Shown here in pieces: positions 36,154-47,561 of a DNA stretch of 64,000 bases. The stretch is from Amyloporia xantha. Its lineage: Eukaryota > Basidiomycota > Agaricomycetes > Polyporales > Adustoporiaceae. The stretch is from positions 62,001 to 126,000 of the forward strand of contig JAYKKR010000055.1 of NCBI GenBank assembly GCA_036971615.1, read 5' to 3'. Positions within the stretch are counted from its first letter, which is position 1, and each line of letters begins with the position of its first letter. Under the pieces are notes generated by a model, which was not told the origin of the DNA, made no database searches, and saw nothing but the letters and a program-made list of their open reading frames with translations. The position numbers and the translations under genes were made by a program.

Positions 36154-36345
36154 TAATGTGCTGTATATATCAATAAAAGAGGAGGGAAGGACTGATGAAA
36201 GGCAGGACCCAGGACTTCAAAGAAGACACCTGTAGCAAGTCTTCGCCTTGGCCTCTTGGTTGCAATCGTGGGAGATGTGGCCCTCAAGGCAACCTGATTG
36301 AAATAATGTAAGTCCCAGCATCTTACAATTTTCACTCACTTACAG
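36154..36345. other. Helitron 3' flank with poly(A)-signal-like AATAAA
   Basis: AATAAA at 36,172-36,177, 19 bases after the stop. No hairpin plus CTRR end could be assigned. Confidence 0.4.
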
Positions 36346-37355
36346 TTATAGCTACATGAGATGTTGGGATGTAAACATGGGATGGTAGGTGTAGGCGAAG
36401 CACTTACCATGTAGGTGTGCCCGTCTTAGGGCAGCTGGCCGCCTGGTGTCCACAATTATAGCTACATGAGATATTGGGATGTAAACATGGGGTGGTAGGT
36501 GTAGGGGAATGTAAACATGGGGTGGTAGGTGTAGGGGGATGTAAACATGGGGTGGTAGGTGTAGGCGAAGCACTTACCATGTAGGTGTGCCCGTCTTAGG
36601 GCAGCTGGCCGCCTGGTGGCCACGATTATAGCTACATGAGATATTGGGATGTAAACATGGGGTGGTAGGTGTAGGGGGGATGTAAACATGGGGTGGTAGG
36701 TGTAGGCGAAGCACTTACCATGTAGGTGTGCCCGTCTTAGGGCAGCTGGCCGCCTGGTGGCCACAATTATAGCTACATGAGATATTGGGATGTAAACATG
36801 GGGTGGTAGGTGTAGGGGAATGTAAACATGGGGTGGTAGGTGTAGGCGAAGCACTTACCATGTAGGTGTGCCCGTCTTAGGGCAGCTGGCCGCCTGGTGG
36901 CCACGATTATAGCTACATGAGATATTGGGATGTAAACATGGGGTGGTAGGTGTAGGGGAATGTAAACATGGGGTGGTAGGTGTAGGCGAAGCACTTACCA
37001 TGTAGGTGTGCCCGTCTTAGGGCAGCTGCCGCCTGGTGGCCACGATTATAGCTACATGAGATGTTGGGATGTAAACATGGGATGGTAGGTGTAGGGGAAT
37101 GTAAACATGGGGTGGTAGGTGTAGGGGAATGTAAACATGGGGTGGTAGGTGTAGGCGAAGCACTTCCCATGTAGGTGTGCCCGTCTTAGGGCAGCTGGCC
37201 GCCCTGGTGGCCACGATTATAGCTACATGAGATATTGGGATGTAAACATGGGGTGGTAGGTGTAGGGGAATGTAAACATGGGGTGGTAGGTGTAGGCGAA
37301 GCACTTACCATGTAGGTGTGCCAGTCTTAGGGCAGCTGGCCGCCTGGTGGCCAAC
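36346..37355. repeat. Two-level minisatellite (141-bp units built on a ~30-bp subunit)
   Basis: The marker cacttaccatgtaggtgtgc (one variant) starts at 36,401, 36,571, 36,712, 36,852, 36,992, 37,161 and 37,302. The steps are 170, 141, 140, 140, 169 and 141 bases. The longer steps carry one extra copy of a ~29-30-base subunit (gtaaacatggggtggtaggt...) that is itself repeated inside every unit. Frames on the minus strand are periodic by-products. Confidence 0.9.
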
Positions 37356-37484
37356 TAAACATTGAATGTAAGTAAGATCATACCATGATCAGAAAATGAA
37401 AATGAAGACATCAATGGAGTGTATGCAATCAGAATGAATGAGGAAATCGTGAAGGAGTGCGACTTACAGCCTCAACCGTTCAAA

Positions 37485-38422
37485 CTTGGTGGGAGCGGGC
37501 CAGTAAGGTGACTGATATGGCTTTGAAATGTTAATTAGAGCAAATTTGTAATGTCATTACAAAATGGGTGAAATACATAATGGTCCCATTTGAAAGGCAA
37601 GATTGACTTGATAAGTAAATGTTGTAATGTCATTAGAAAGGTTTGTATGTGGTTAGTGTGGAAAATCACTTTTATATTCCATCAGATAGAACCTACTTAC
37701 TTCATTAGGAAAAGTTGTAATGTTTGTATTGGAATTCTCAATACTTACTGAGATATGGCTGTTGTAAGATTTGGTTGATAAATAGCATTGTTATAGCCTG
37801 AGCAGGTTTGCATTGCAGTTAAAGTGAATATGTATGATCTCAAAAGCAGGTTTGTATGGTCAAGAGCAAGCTGATGTAATCATGAGGATGACTTCATACT
37901 CTCATTAGAGTGAGTTTGTAATGTCATTACAAAATGTGAAAAATACATAGTAGGCTCATTTGATAGAGAATGTTCACTTTGTAAGTAAATGTTGTAATGA
38001 CACTACAAGAGTTTCTAATGGGTTAGGGTCAAAATCACTTTTACACTCCATCAGACAGAACTCACTTACTTCATTAGGAAATGTTGTAATGTTTGTATTG
38101 AGATTGTCAATATTCACTGACATACACCTGTATCAAGATCCAGTTTGAATTTTTGTAATATCTTTGCAGTCTGTTTCTATGACTGTTGCCATGTGCTTGC
38201 AAAGTTAATATAGTAGATTGCTACACTTATTGGGATTAGTTTTCACAGCCATCAGATTGTCTCTATAAGTTTGTAGAGTCAATATCTGAAGAATAATCAG
38301 AGGCAAGTCATCCAATTGTAATGAAAATCTTACATTACTAAACCTTGTCAGGCTATAATAGAAGACAGCACTTCAAAATCCTCAGGAATCGTCCTGCCAT
38401 TTATTGGCCCGCTCCCACCAAG
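37485..38422 (+). repeat. Internally deleted T element with 21-bp inverted ends
   Basis: Starts cttggtgggagcgggccagtaa and ends with the same word inverted (one mismatch). Between them lies the counterpart of 8,993-9,914 of copy B, that is, the last ~250 bases of module E and all of module T. This looks like a short, non-autonomous derivative of a larger element with these ends. Confidence 0.75.
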
Positions 38423-41288
38423 TATCTCAGTAAGTATTGAGAATTCCAATACAAACATTACAACTTTTTCTAATGAAGTAAATAAGTTCTATCTGATGGA
38501 ATATAAAAGTGATTTTCCACACTAACCACATACAAACCTTTCTAATGTCATTACAACATTTACTTATCAAGTCAATCTTGCCTTTCAAATGGGGCCATTA
38601 TGTATTTCACCCACTTTTTAATGACATTACAAATTTGCTCTAATTACCATTTGAAAGTCATATCAGTCACCTTTGTATTCAAAGTCAGTGTAACGACCAT
38701 ACATATTTGCTCTAATGGCACTACAAACTCACTGGAATCACCACACAAACTCATCATACTAACCATACAAACTTATCCTAATTATCATTCAAATGTATTG
38801 TATTGACCCTACAAAGTCACCATAAGTATCATACAAACCTACACTAATCACCATTCAAACTGACTCTAATGATCATATAAAGTTACTCTAGTATCACTAC
38901 AAGCTCACCCTAATCACCATAGAATCATATTGTATTGACTATACAAGTCACTCTAATGATCATATAAACTCAATGTAATCACCATACAAACTTACTCTAA
39001 TCACCATACAAACTTACTCTAATACCCATATAAACTCACTCTAATGCCCATACAAAGTGATCATAATGACCATACAAACTTACTCTAATAACCATACAAA
39101 TCCATTCTAATCATCATACAAACTGACTCTAATTATCATAGAAAGTCATTCTAATCACCATACAAACTTGCTCTAATCACTATACAAACTCACTCTAATC
39201 CACATACAAAGTTGCTCTAATGATCCTACAAACTATGTCTAATTATCATACAAAGTCACTCCAATCACCATAGAAATGTATTGTACTGATACTACAAACT
39301 TGCTCTAATCACCATACAAATTCACTCTAACAATCATACAAACTCACTACAATTACCATACAAACCTAGTTCAATCAGCATACAATGTTGCACTGATCAC
39401 CATTCAAGTCATTCTAGGGGTCATACAAACCTGCTCTAAATACAGCATAAAGCTCTCTAAGGTCCTTACAAACATGCTCTAATGATATCCATATAGCAGG
39501 CTTACAATGAATCTATAAAGAACAGCTAAAGCCGTGGTTACAGGCTTGCGCTTGGAGCGCATTTTTGGGCGCCTAAAAAGTGGCTGACACTCGGAAAGGC
39601 AATGATCATTGAATAGCATATTCATTATGGCCTCAAATCCTTAGATCTTTGAATGGGAGATGGATACACCATAGTCCAAGGTCTGTACCAATTTTCAGCC
39701 ATTTTAATTAAGAATTGAAGCCACAGGAAAGTGCGCTTTTTTCCATTTCCGGCAATTCCCGTGGGCGTCTACGGCGCGTAGGGCGATCCACTGAAAGGGA
39801 TCGCCCTATGCGGACTTAGAATTTTCGCACTTTGGGGTCATGTGACCGCTTTTTCTGCTCTTGGGAGGCTCATGCTGGGCTCATTCTGGGTTCAAAAAAT
39901 GCACAAAAGTCACCTAAAATAAGGGAATGTCTTTCTCCTTCATTTGGACTCCCTATCTCGCATTTTTCAAATCTCACATACAGCCATATTTCCGCATTTG
40001 GGCATGTTTGTATTGGCTCTACTGGCCAAGCAAAAATAGCAATAAATCCAGGAAAATCAAGACCAATATGGACGTCACTGTGGCTACCTGCTGATGTAAG
40101 CATTTTCTCATGACTCACTATCTGACAGATCTGCTCTTTCCCTCTGACGACAACCATCTCAAGTGCAGGTGAGCTTTACACAGCAAAAGTGAGTGCAGCC
40201 CTCTTCTGTGTACCTCTAAGCTCATTACAAACAGGCTCTAATGGTATCTATATAGCAGGCTTACAATGAAATCTATAAAATATCGATAAAAGGCCTGTAG
40301 TGGAGCGCGCTCTTGGGCGCTTAAAGGGCGCCTAAAGCTCGAAAAGGCAATGATCGTTGAATAGCATATTTGTTATGGCCTCAAATTCTTAGATCTTTGA
40401 ATGGGAGATGGATACACAATAGTCCAAGGTGTGTACCAATTTTCAGCCAATTTAATTAAGAATTGAAGCCACAGTAAAGTGCGCTTTTTTCCATTTCCGG
40501 CAATTCCCGTGGGCGTCTACGGCGCATAGGGCGATCCACTGGAACGGATCGCCCTATGCGCACTTAGAATTTTCGCACTTTGGGGTCATGTGACTGCTTT
40601 TTCTGCTCTTGGGAGGCTCATTCTGGGCTCATTCTGGGCTAAAACAATGCATGAAAATCACCTAAAATAAGGGAATGTCTTTCTGCTTCATTTGGAATCC
40701 CTATCTCACATTTTTCACATCTCACATACAGCCATATTTCCGCATTTGGGCAAGTGTATATGGGGTCTATATGCTATAGATAAATAGTAACAAATCTTAA
40801 AAAATAGGAGACAGCCTTTCGACAGCCATGGCTACCCCCTGATGTAAGCATTTCCTTATATGGCAATATTTGAATGTGGTCAATCCAACAGTATACCCAC
40901 TTCAAAGGCCAGTAAGCCGCTGATCTGTCACATGTCCAAGGATAAGCACACGTGATTAGACACATGATCTAGTCATGTGACATACCATACAAGGACATAG
41001 ATAAGATATGGGCTGGATCTTATCTCATCAATGTTGGGGGTTGTTTGTACAAGTCGCGTCGTGCTGGCAGGTTTGTATTGAACTTTGTAATGGGTAACAA
41101 ACTTTTGTATTGAGACTACAAGTGACCTTACAACAGCGGTAACAAAAGCCTGACCCTAACCCCAGGATCTTGGGCGCTTACAATACAAAATTTGTATTGA
41201 ATTGGGTTCCCACGCTTAGGGCGCAAAAGTTGGTGTCGCGACTTTTGCTCACCAGAGAAACGCTTCCTTCGTACCTCAGGAATCGTAA
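38423..41288 (-). repeat. Right-hand module E, inverted relative to copies A and B
   Basis: Begins exactly at the E/T boundary (the counterpart of 9,245) and runs, reversed, to the outer ttacgattcctgagg end at 41,274-41,288. It keeps the duplicated internal block of copy A and the degenerate short-period array (~38,620-39,480). With copy B it forms a widely spaced inverted repeat around the 10-37 kb region. Confidence 0.88.
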
Positions 41289-41862
41289 TCAGAGAGAATC
41301 GAAGTCTTTCATTTGCATGCTTCTGTGATGCTTCTGGTCAACCGAACATGACCTTCCTGTAAGCTTCGCACACGCCCATGACACGATGTTTGATGATGGC
41401 TATTGTGTGCACTGCTAATAGCCACTCGGTGGGTTTAGTTCAGCTGCCATCATCGGTACAGTACGGAGGCTGTACCTATTGTTGCCCGCCACTCATGTGG
41501 CCATGGTAGATTGATTGTTTGTACGCTCCTTTTCACCTCCGCACACAATTCTTTCTGTCAGCCGAGCTCGTTTCACATCATCCCGTGGCCATACTCGAGC
41601 GCTACCTATTGTGGACCAACTCGGACACAGGTCTCAATGTCGAGGTTTCTGGCACACGACTTCTAACTTCAAGGAAGTGTGTCTCTCCATGTCCCAATGG
41701 TGCCTCTACATAAATATCGCATCAGAGCTTTGTACAGTATCTTGTTCCTTTGCAACCAGATAACTCCGGTAAAATACATGGTTTAGGTCTCAGATCTGGT
41801 AAGTCTGTCTTAAACACATGGCTATTTTGTAAATGCGGTTCTTTCTCCTATCCTCCCCCACA
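41289..41862. other. Intergenic, nothing recognised
   Basis: Unique-looking sequence between the repeat end and the promoter of the next small gene. Short frames only. Confidence 0.4.
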
Positions 41863-41868
41863 TATAAA
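41863..41868 (+). promoter_or_regulatory. TATA box candidate
   Basis: TATAAA, 122 bases upstream of the ATG at 41,990. Confidence 0.45.
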
Positions 41869-41871
41869 GCT

Positions 41872-41937
41872 CAGCCTGCGCATTCACCCTGATCAGCCTG
41901 CACATTCACCCTGATCAGCCTGCGCATTCACCCTGAT
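41872..41937 (+). repeat. 22-bp tandem repeat, three copies, in a 5' leader
   Basis: The unit cagcctgcgcattcaccctg plus two bases repeats at 41,872, 41,894 and 41,916 with one substitution. It lies between the TATA word and the start codon. Confidence 0.85.
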
Positions 41938-42105
41938 CAGTCTCCATAATTGTTCCCGCATCAGACCTAACGCTCGCTCTACATTCAACATGCCTCCCAT
42001 ACGTTCACGCCGAACACCGGGCAAAAATGTGAGCATTGATTTCCATGTCCACAACGGTTACAAATCTCACGAGTGTGAAAGAACCGGACTATATTTCTCA
42101 GAGCA

Positions 42106-42480
42106 ATGTTGTATCCTGCCGATGAATCGCGTCCTCAAGTGGTTGAAGTTTCCACTGTTGTCCCAGCGGGAGAGACACAGTGCACCCCTAGGTTCCCATG
42201 CGTGGAGCACCATATGCCCGGATATGCAGTGGCCCACAAAGACATTTCGGTCAAAGACCTAGAAGGTTGCTCTCACTCATTCACCATCTATTGGCAAGTA
42301 CCAAAGTCGGCATCGGGCCACCAGGAAGTTCCACCATTGAACAGGGCCGTCAGAGACATATTCCCCGTTAACAGGGTTCGCGGCGATATTATGGTGATGA
42401 GGCATGGCAAAAGGCGGGCTTGCACTCACCTAGACGGATTCGCGAATAAATCACTAGCAAAGAAAGTGCTCAAGGCATAA
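42106..42480 (+). CDS. Small gene, unknown protein (5' end uncertain)
   Basis: The open frame encodes MLYPADESRPQVVEVSTVVP, then GYAVAHKDISVKDLEG, SFTIYWQVPKSASGHQEVPP and RGDIMVMRHGKRRA, ending at 42,480. A short first exon MPPIRSRRTPGKN from ATG 41,990 followed by an intron with good ends (42,029-42,099) is likely. Joined that way, however, the frame stops a few codons later, so either a one-base lesion lies near 42,115 or the ATG at 42,106 is used. The RGD..VMRHGK pattern is one I associate with unnamed small Agaricomycete proteins. No function can be given. Confidence 0.45.
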   Translation: MLYPADESRPQVVEVSTVVPAGETQCTPRFPCVEHHMPGYAVAHKDISVKDLEGCSHSFTIYWQVPKSASGHQEVPPLNRAVRDIFPVNRVRGDIMVMRHGKRRACTHLDGFANKSLAKKVLKA

Positions 42481-43510
42481 GGCTTTCTTTGCTATTGACC
42501 AACTTGATAATTCAATGACTTATTTGCTCCTAGTTTTCTCGTCATGGCCGCCAGATATCACTGCCGAGTGACTGACAAAGCAGCTGTCAACATTCCTGAA
42601 GATCTGTGGGTTTGATGGGCCAACAGGAAACGAGTACGTCTTAGATAGTCGGGCAATTACATTTTCCAGTATTTTATCTTCGCATAGTCTCGAGCTTGTT
42701 TTGCGTACGTTCTTGCATGGCATCTAGGCACAACGAAGATTAGTCGCAATATACTACCATTGTATGAGTACAGTTCATATTGCATGCCTATAGATGAATT
42801 GTATATTGTCTGAATGCTGCCTTCGACGAAGCATAAAACCAGAGCTCGCACATTCACGTCGAGAAAAGGGGATTGTACGGAGCAACTGCGTGTCACAATC
42901 GGACACGTCCTGACGTGTCGCACGTGCCTTCAGATATGTTTACATAAACCGCATAAGCGCTTTATGCTGCCTGCAGACAAATGCATGGTAATTTGCGAGC
43001 TCATATAGTTCCATTGTCTGCGGAATATTCTCTGAGTGGCGATGGATCGTCTTTATAATGCTACAGCTTTGCTTCTCTCAACTGACCCAGCTACCATTGA
43101 CCACCTTGCTCTCGTCGATATGCATGGCACTCACACATTTTCTGCACAATGTCACGTATGACCGGCGCCCAAGTCATCCATCAGGAAAAACACTTTTTCT
43201 CCAAGATGCTCTGAGACTTCACGACTTAATCAGAGCCTCTCAGACTGTCCTGGGTGGCTTTGGAGTCTCTGAGTTGCTCTGGTATACTCTGGGATGTTTC
43301 TAACCATAGTGTGCACTCTGAGATCACTTCGGCTGGCTCTAGATTGCTTCTATAATCTGTTATATTACCAGACAGTTTTGTATGCGTATAAACTGGTCCA
43401 ATTATTAACAACAAATGTACTCATATTATCCAATACATTGTCCTTGGTCAAACCATGTTCAGCCGCTCTCCCAAAGTCTTGCGTGTGGCTCACACACCAA
43501 GGACACGGCT
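42481..43510. other. Intergenic, nothing recognised
   Basis: About 1 kb without a supported gene. Bases ~43,210-43,340 contain loosely repeated ctctgag/ctctgg words like those at 46,200-46,330. Confidence 0.45.
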
Positions 43511-44335
43511 GGTCACTGGACACTCAATGGGCATGGGTGAGAGCGAGCACGTCAAGCGTGTTGAGGGCGTGGGCGAGAGCAAGGGCATCGAAGCGACAGC
43601 GAGGGTGAAGGTGTCGAGGTGAAGGCGAGGGCGAGGGTGTCGATGCGAGGGTGAGGGTGAGGGCGTCAAAGCGAGGGCCAGGGCCAGGGCCAGCACACGT
43701 TAGTGCAAGATATACAGTACTCCAGCCAACTCACGTTTACGTGTTTTCGAACCCTCCCTCTTCCTCTGCTGGCTCAGAAATGCCGCAGCGCGGTTCTTGA
43801 CGAGCCTCGCCTCACACTTGCTCAGCCCGACATGTCCGGGTGCACAAACTCCTGCATCGACATCCTCTCCCCGCCCGCCCGCACACCTTGCTCGTGCTCG
43901 CCACGCTCCTGCTCCCGCTTCCACTCGGCCGTTTCACCAGCACCGCTGCAAGACCCAGTTTGATCGAGGTGCTCAGCCACGGCTGGTGCTGCTCCGTGGG
44001 TGCGAGAGATGGCAAGCGCTAGCGCGAGTGCGAGGGCGAGGGTCGAGTGCAAGGGCGAGGGTCGAGGGCAAGGGCGAGGGTCGAGGGCGAGGGCGAGGGC
44101 GAGGGCTGAGCGTGAGGGCAAGGGTCGAGCATGAGGGCAAGGGTCGAGCGCGAGTGCGAGCGCGGAGTGTGAGTGCGAGCACGAGGGCGGAGTGCGAGTG
44201 TGAGTGCGAGGGCGGAGTGCGAGTGCGAGTGTGAGGGCGGAGTGCGAGAGCGAGGGCGAGCGTGAGGGCAGAGTGCGAGAGCGAGGGCGAGCGTGAGGGC
44301 AGAGTGCCAGTGCGAGCGCGTGCTCGGAGGACCTT
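43511..44335. repeat. GC-rich hexamer-like low-complexity tracts
   Basis: Two tracts of (gcgagg/gagggc)n type at ~43,535-43,690 and ~44,010-44,330, with ~300 bases of mixed sequence between. A smaller one lies at ~44,800-44,910. Open frames on both strands here give Arg/Gly/Glu-only or Ala/Leu/Ser/Pro/His-only peptides and are not genes. Confidence 0.8.
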
Positions 44336-45181
44336 TGGATTGTGCGGTGCACACTCTGTACAAGCACGCAATGCAGTTGCGCACACTCCGAAGCCCTCGG
44401 ATCGACATCCGCAACGCCCACGTCCACCCTCTGCTGGCCGTCTCACCGGATGACAAGATATCCGATTTCGTCCAAACGGCTTGCGCGACGGCGCCGTCTA
44501 TCACACCTTGCGCTAGACGATAAAATTTGAACATTACGCCCAAGGCGCTTCACCCATGCGCGGCGATCATGGATGCGGGGAGACGACGACAGCAGGACCA
44601 AAGCTAAGGAAACATTAAATATGTGCGTGACGCTGTCGACAACAGTCATACTCACCGACGCGCCTCTCCAGCAGGTACAGAGGGAATCATGAAAATCGAT
44701 TGGAGGCAGTTCGAACGTAGCGGGGCGCACTGAACACAAGCCTATAGGACAGGCGAGCCCGCTATGACGCCCTCATGCTGAGATCCACGACGCTCCTTCG
44801 AGTGCCAGTGCGAGCGCAAGGGTCGAGTGCCAGTGCCAGTGCGAGGGCGGAGTGCGAGTGCGAGCGCGAGGGTGAGGGCGGAGTGCGAGCGCGAGGGCGT
44901 CGAATAGCTGGTGCGCCGGGAGGCACAGCGTCTGCTCGTACGCTAGGGCGGACATGCAGCTGCTTTTGAGCATGCGCGCAGCGGGGAGCAGTGCCAGTGC
45001 AGGCGCAGAGACCGGGAGCACCGTTCGAGATGAGCAGCAGCTGTGGTTTGAGATGAGCAGCAGCTGCGGTTCGAGATAAGTGGCGGCGGTGGAGACGAGA
45101 CGAATGGTGGGGAATGGCCATGAGTAGCAGCAATCGAGACAATCGGCAGGGTGTTTGAACAAAGGAGTGGTGTAGGCACAT
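44336..45181. other. Intergenic; weak gene-like signals only
   Basis: A minus-strand frame from ~44,739 (MCSVRPATFELPP...) is followed by a possible intron, but the phases do not match. The rest is GC-rich tracts. Nothing is claimed. Confidence 0.35.
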
Positions 45182-45277
45182 GCTGTCGCGACAGCCTCAG
45201 GCTGCAGAGACGTGCAAATGTGCACGAGTCCACACCGACCCTAACCCTAGATCAGACTCAGTCTGTCGCGACAGACT
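45182..45277. repeat. Two perfect TCGCGA-centred palindromes around a telomere-like motif
   Basis: GCTGTCGCGACAGC at 45,182-45,195 and AGTCTGTCGCGACAGACT at 45,260-45,277 are perfect palindromes sharing the 12-base core CTGTCGCGACAG. Between them lies accctaaccctag, two repeats of the fungal telomere unit. Confidence 0.85.
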
Positions 45278-46326
45278 TTCGCCCGAATTGGGACTGCTCA
45301 GCGCTCATTTTCACTATCACGTCTCTTCCACAACACTCACTTGGCTTCAACTTCCTCCCTGCTACTTTACTGTTTCTGTCCATTTCTGCACACTCAGTTA
45401 TTATCTTTCTGATCTCTGATACACTAGTTTGCTGTTGCCTCTTTCTGAGCAGTCCTGCATCACTGATGTGCTGGCATTTCTGCTGGTCATTGCGGCCTCA
45501 GGTAAGTCAATCTTTTCTTTCCCTTCCTATCTATTCCTACAAAACACTGACATCAGCTTCTGATTCAAATACCAATGTTATCTAGCACTAAATGTTAGCT
45601 ATGTTTATGAATTGATAATGAAAGGTGAGTCGACTTCAAGTTATCTGTTGAAAGTAAACTCTGACGTGTCGACCATATATACTAGATATAACATCTACTT
45701 GGCATGCAACTGTCCTCCATGATGCTTCGGACACTGATGCATGCAGCCTATGTAAGTCATTTCTGAACTATGATTTCTCTTTCATTTTTTGACTTTGTTG
45801 CACCTTCTTAGATTCACATTCTCTTGTCTTCTATCCATGTGCCCTCCCTCTCCCTCTGTCCTGTGCCATTCACCTGACTGCTGTAGCCACATCTTGTTGA
45901 GACATTGAGGTGAGTTCGAGTCCAATTGACTGATAACTGTATCTGATTGCAGTGTCTTCCAGCTTGCATTTATGTCAGGTATCTTCCTTACTGGTGCTTA
46001 CTTCAATTGCTCAACATGGTAGGCAGTGGAGAATGGAATGTTGAATGCTGGATGCAGTGCTGGATCATGCTACATGCTCGACAGTTGATTTTATTGTAAT
46101 ACATACAAATATATTATATTTATTTTGCAATACTCTGTCTCTATCTAAGAACATTCTGTGATGATCTGGGAGCAATAAATATGCCTTTAAGTATACTGTC
46201 AGAGTAACTTAGGTACATACTGGGAGTACTCTGTGACGCTCTCAGAGATTTGAGCTAGAAGGGGTTAGTCTGAGGGAGACCTGGGACACTCTGAGCACTC
46301 TGGGCACTCTGAGTGCTCTGAGTGCT
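45278..46326. other. Intergenic; T-rich, intron-like words but no coding frame
   Basis: Several gtaagt/gtgagt words and pyrimidine-ag ends occur between 45,490 and 45,970, as in a transcribed non-coding or decayed gene. No frame joins across them. Confidence 0.35.
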
Positions 46327-46361
46327 CTAGGACACTCTAGGACAGTCCTAGAGTGTCCTAG
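46327..46361. repeat. 35-bp palindrome, 17-bp arms, one central base
   Basis: Arms 46,327-46,343 and 46,345-46,361 pair perfectly around a single A. The preceding ~80 bases are built of gagtgctctg/gggcactctg words from which the palindrome seems to have grown. It ends 20 bases before the first ATG of the Src1/Man1-like frame. Confidence 0.9.
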
Positions 46362-46381
46362 TACCACATGTGTTTTTCCTG

Positions 46382-47561
46382 ATGATCGCACTTGGTGAAT
46401 ATCTCAATCCCGACTTCGATCCATCTACTTTGACTGTGCCTCAGTTGCTGGGCTTATTTAATTATTACAATATCAAATATCTGACTCGATATACTAAACC
46501 TCAGCTCGTCCAACTTTTCAATGTCGAAATCAAACCTAAGGTGAATCAACTGAAGAAAGAGAGACTGCAAAGAGGGAAGAGCCAGGCCACTGGGGATCAG
46601 AAGAAGGACATTGTACTTGGCACGCAGATTCCTGAAGACAAGAGGGTATGAATTTTAGTTATTGCTATGGTCATCGATGTAATATCATACACAGTTAGAC
46701 CGAGAAGCGTCTGGACGGCCCCAACCCGCTCCAACCCAAGAATATCCAGCCTTCAGCGATGATTCAGGATGGGAATACAACAACGTATTTCAGTCCGGTG
46801 CAATACTTTCGCCTCCTGCCCGGCCATCTCCCGGTCATGCCCTTACGAGCGCCGCTCCTCGACCTTCCATGAAGTCACGCAAGTCAATATCTGTATCCCC
46901 TTCATACACCTCAAAGAGGGGAAAGCACACGCAAGAAGATGAAAGAAGACATGAACAACGGGAGTTCCCAGAGGATAAGCAAGCTGCGTGGCAGGGCCAC
47001 TCGTACAAAGGCCCTTCTTTGTCCATTGGTATTCTCCTCGTGCTGTTCATTCTCTCATATACTATACCAATACAAGCACGAGTCGGGTTCTGTGATGCAG
47101 GTCAAGCAACCAATGTCATCCTGGATCACTACAGGGCTCTACAGGCAGCGATTGATAGTTGTAACAGGGAAAACAGGATGACACTGCACTCAGCAGATGC
47201 TACAGGATATGTCCCTCCTTCAATGTTTACGCCTTCTTCGGTAGCTTCAGGACACAGCCCGCAGTCAGAGGCAGCAAGTGATCTCGGTGCAGAAGCATGC
47301 CCGCCGCTTCCCCTCATCCCGTTTCCTCAGCTGCAGACCTGCACGCCATGCCCCCTCCATGCCTTCTGTACGCCTTCCACAGTGACCTGTGAGAGCGGGT
47401 ACATTCTCTATCCACATGCTCTACTCTATTTGCTCTCAGTCCCCACCGCTTCGTCTCCATCATCTTCGTTCTCAGATACATTGATGACATTCAGAGCCCA
47501 TTCAGTCATTATAGCCTACTCTATAGGGAGAGATATGGGTGAAATTCTTATTACTTTGTAA
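46382..47561 (+). pseudogene. Truncated Src1/Man1-type inner nuclear membrane protein (HeH/LEM)
   Basis: Exon 1 (46,382-46,645) encodes a HeH/LEM-like helix-extension-helix: LGEYLNPDFDPSTLTVPQLL, then YTKPQLVQLFNVEIKPK. A 49-base intron leads to exon 2 (46,695-47,561), with a polar linker, one membrane segment (SLSIGILLVLFILSYTI) and the start of the luminal MSC region with its cysteines (FCDAGQATN, CTPCPLHAFCTPSTVTCESG). Such proteins tether chromatin to the inner nuclear membrane and normally run to ~600-700 residues with a second membrane span and a winged helix. Here ~376 codons remain and the tail after YPHALLYLLSVP fades into unrelated residues at a repeat junction, so it is a 3'-truncated copy. 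The start ATG is the first in frame. Confidence 0.75.

Noticed and set aside
36352..37304. Repeated peptide frames (LHLPPHVYIP type) on the minus strand
   Set aside because: Direct by-products of the minisatellite; no start, splice or flanking context.
36346..37355. CRISPR-like appearance of regularly spaced repeats
   Set aside because: Spacers are themselves repeats, the setting is eukaryotic, and no cas genes exist.
26372..37484. Exact Helitron termini
   Set aside because: No convincing 5' TC and 3' hairpin-CTRR pair could be picked without other copies to compare.
7121..41292. A clean target-site duplication for the 34-kb block
   Set aside because: tcag occurs near both ends, but one base of the left flank (g) is unmatched at the right, so it is only suggestive.
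43490..45225. Several 60-200-codon frames rich in Arg/Gly/Glu or Ser/Leu/Pro/His
   Set aside because: Low-complexity hexamer tracts open on both strands; no consistent gene structure.
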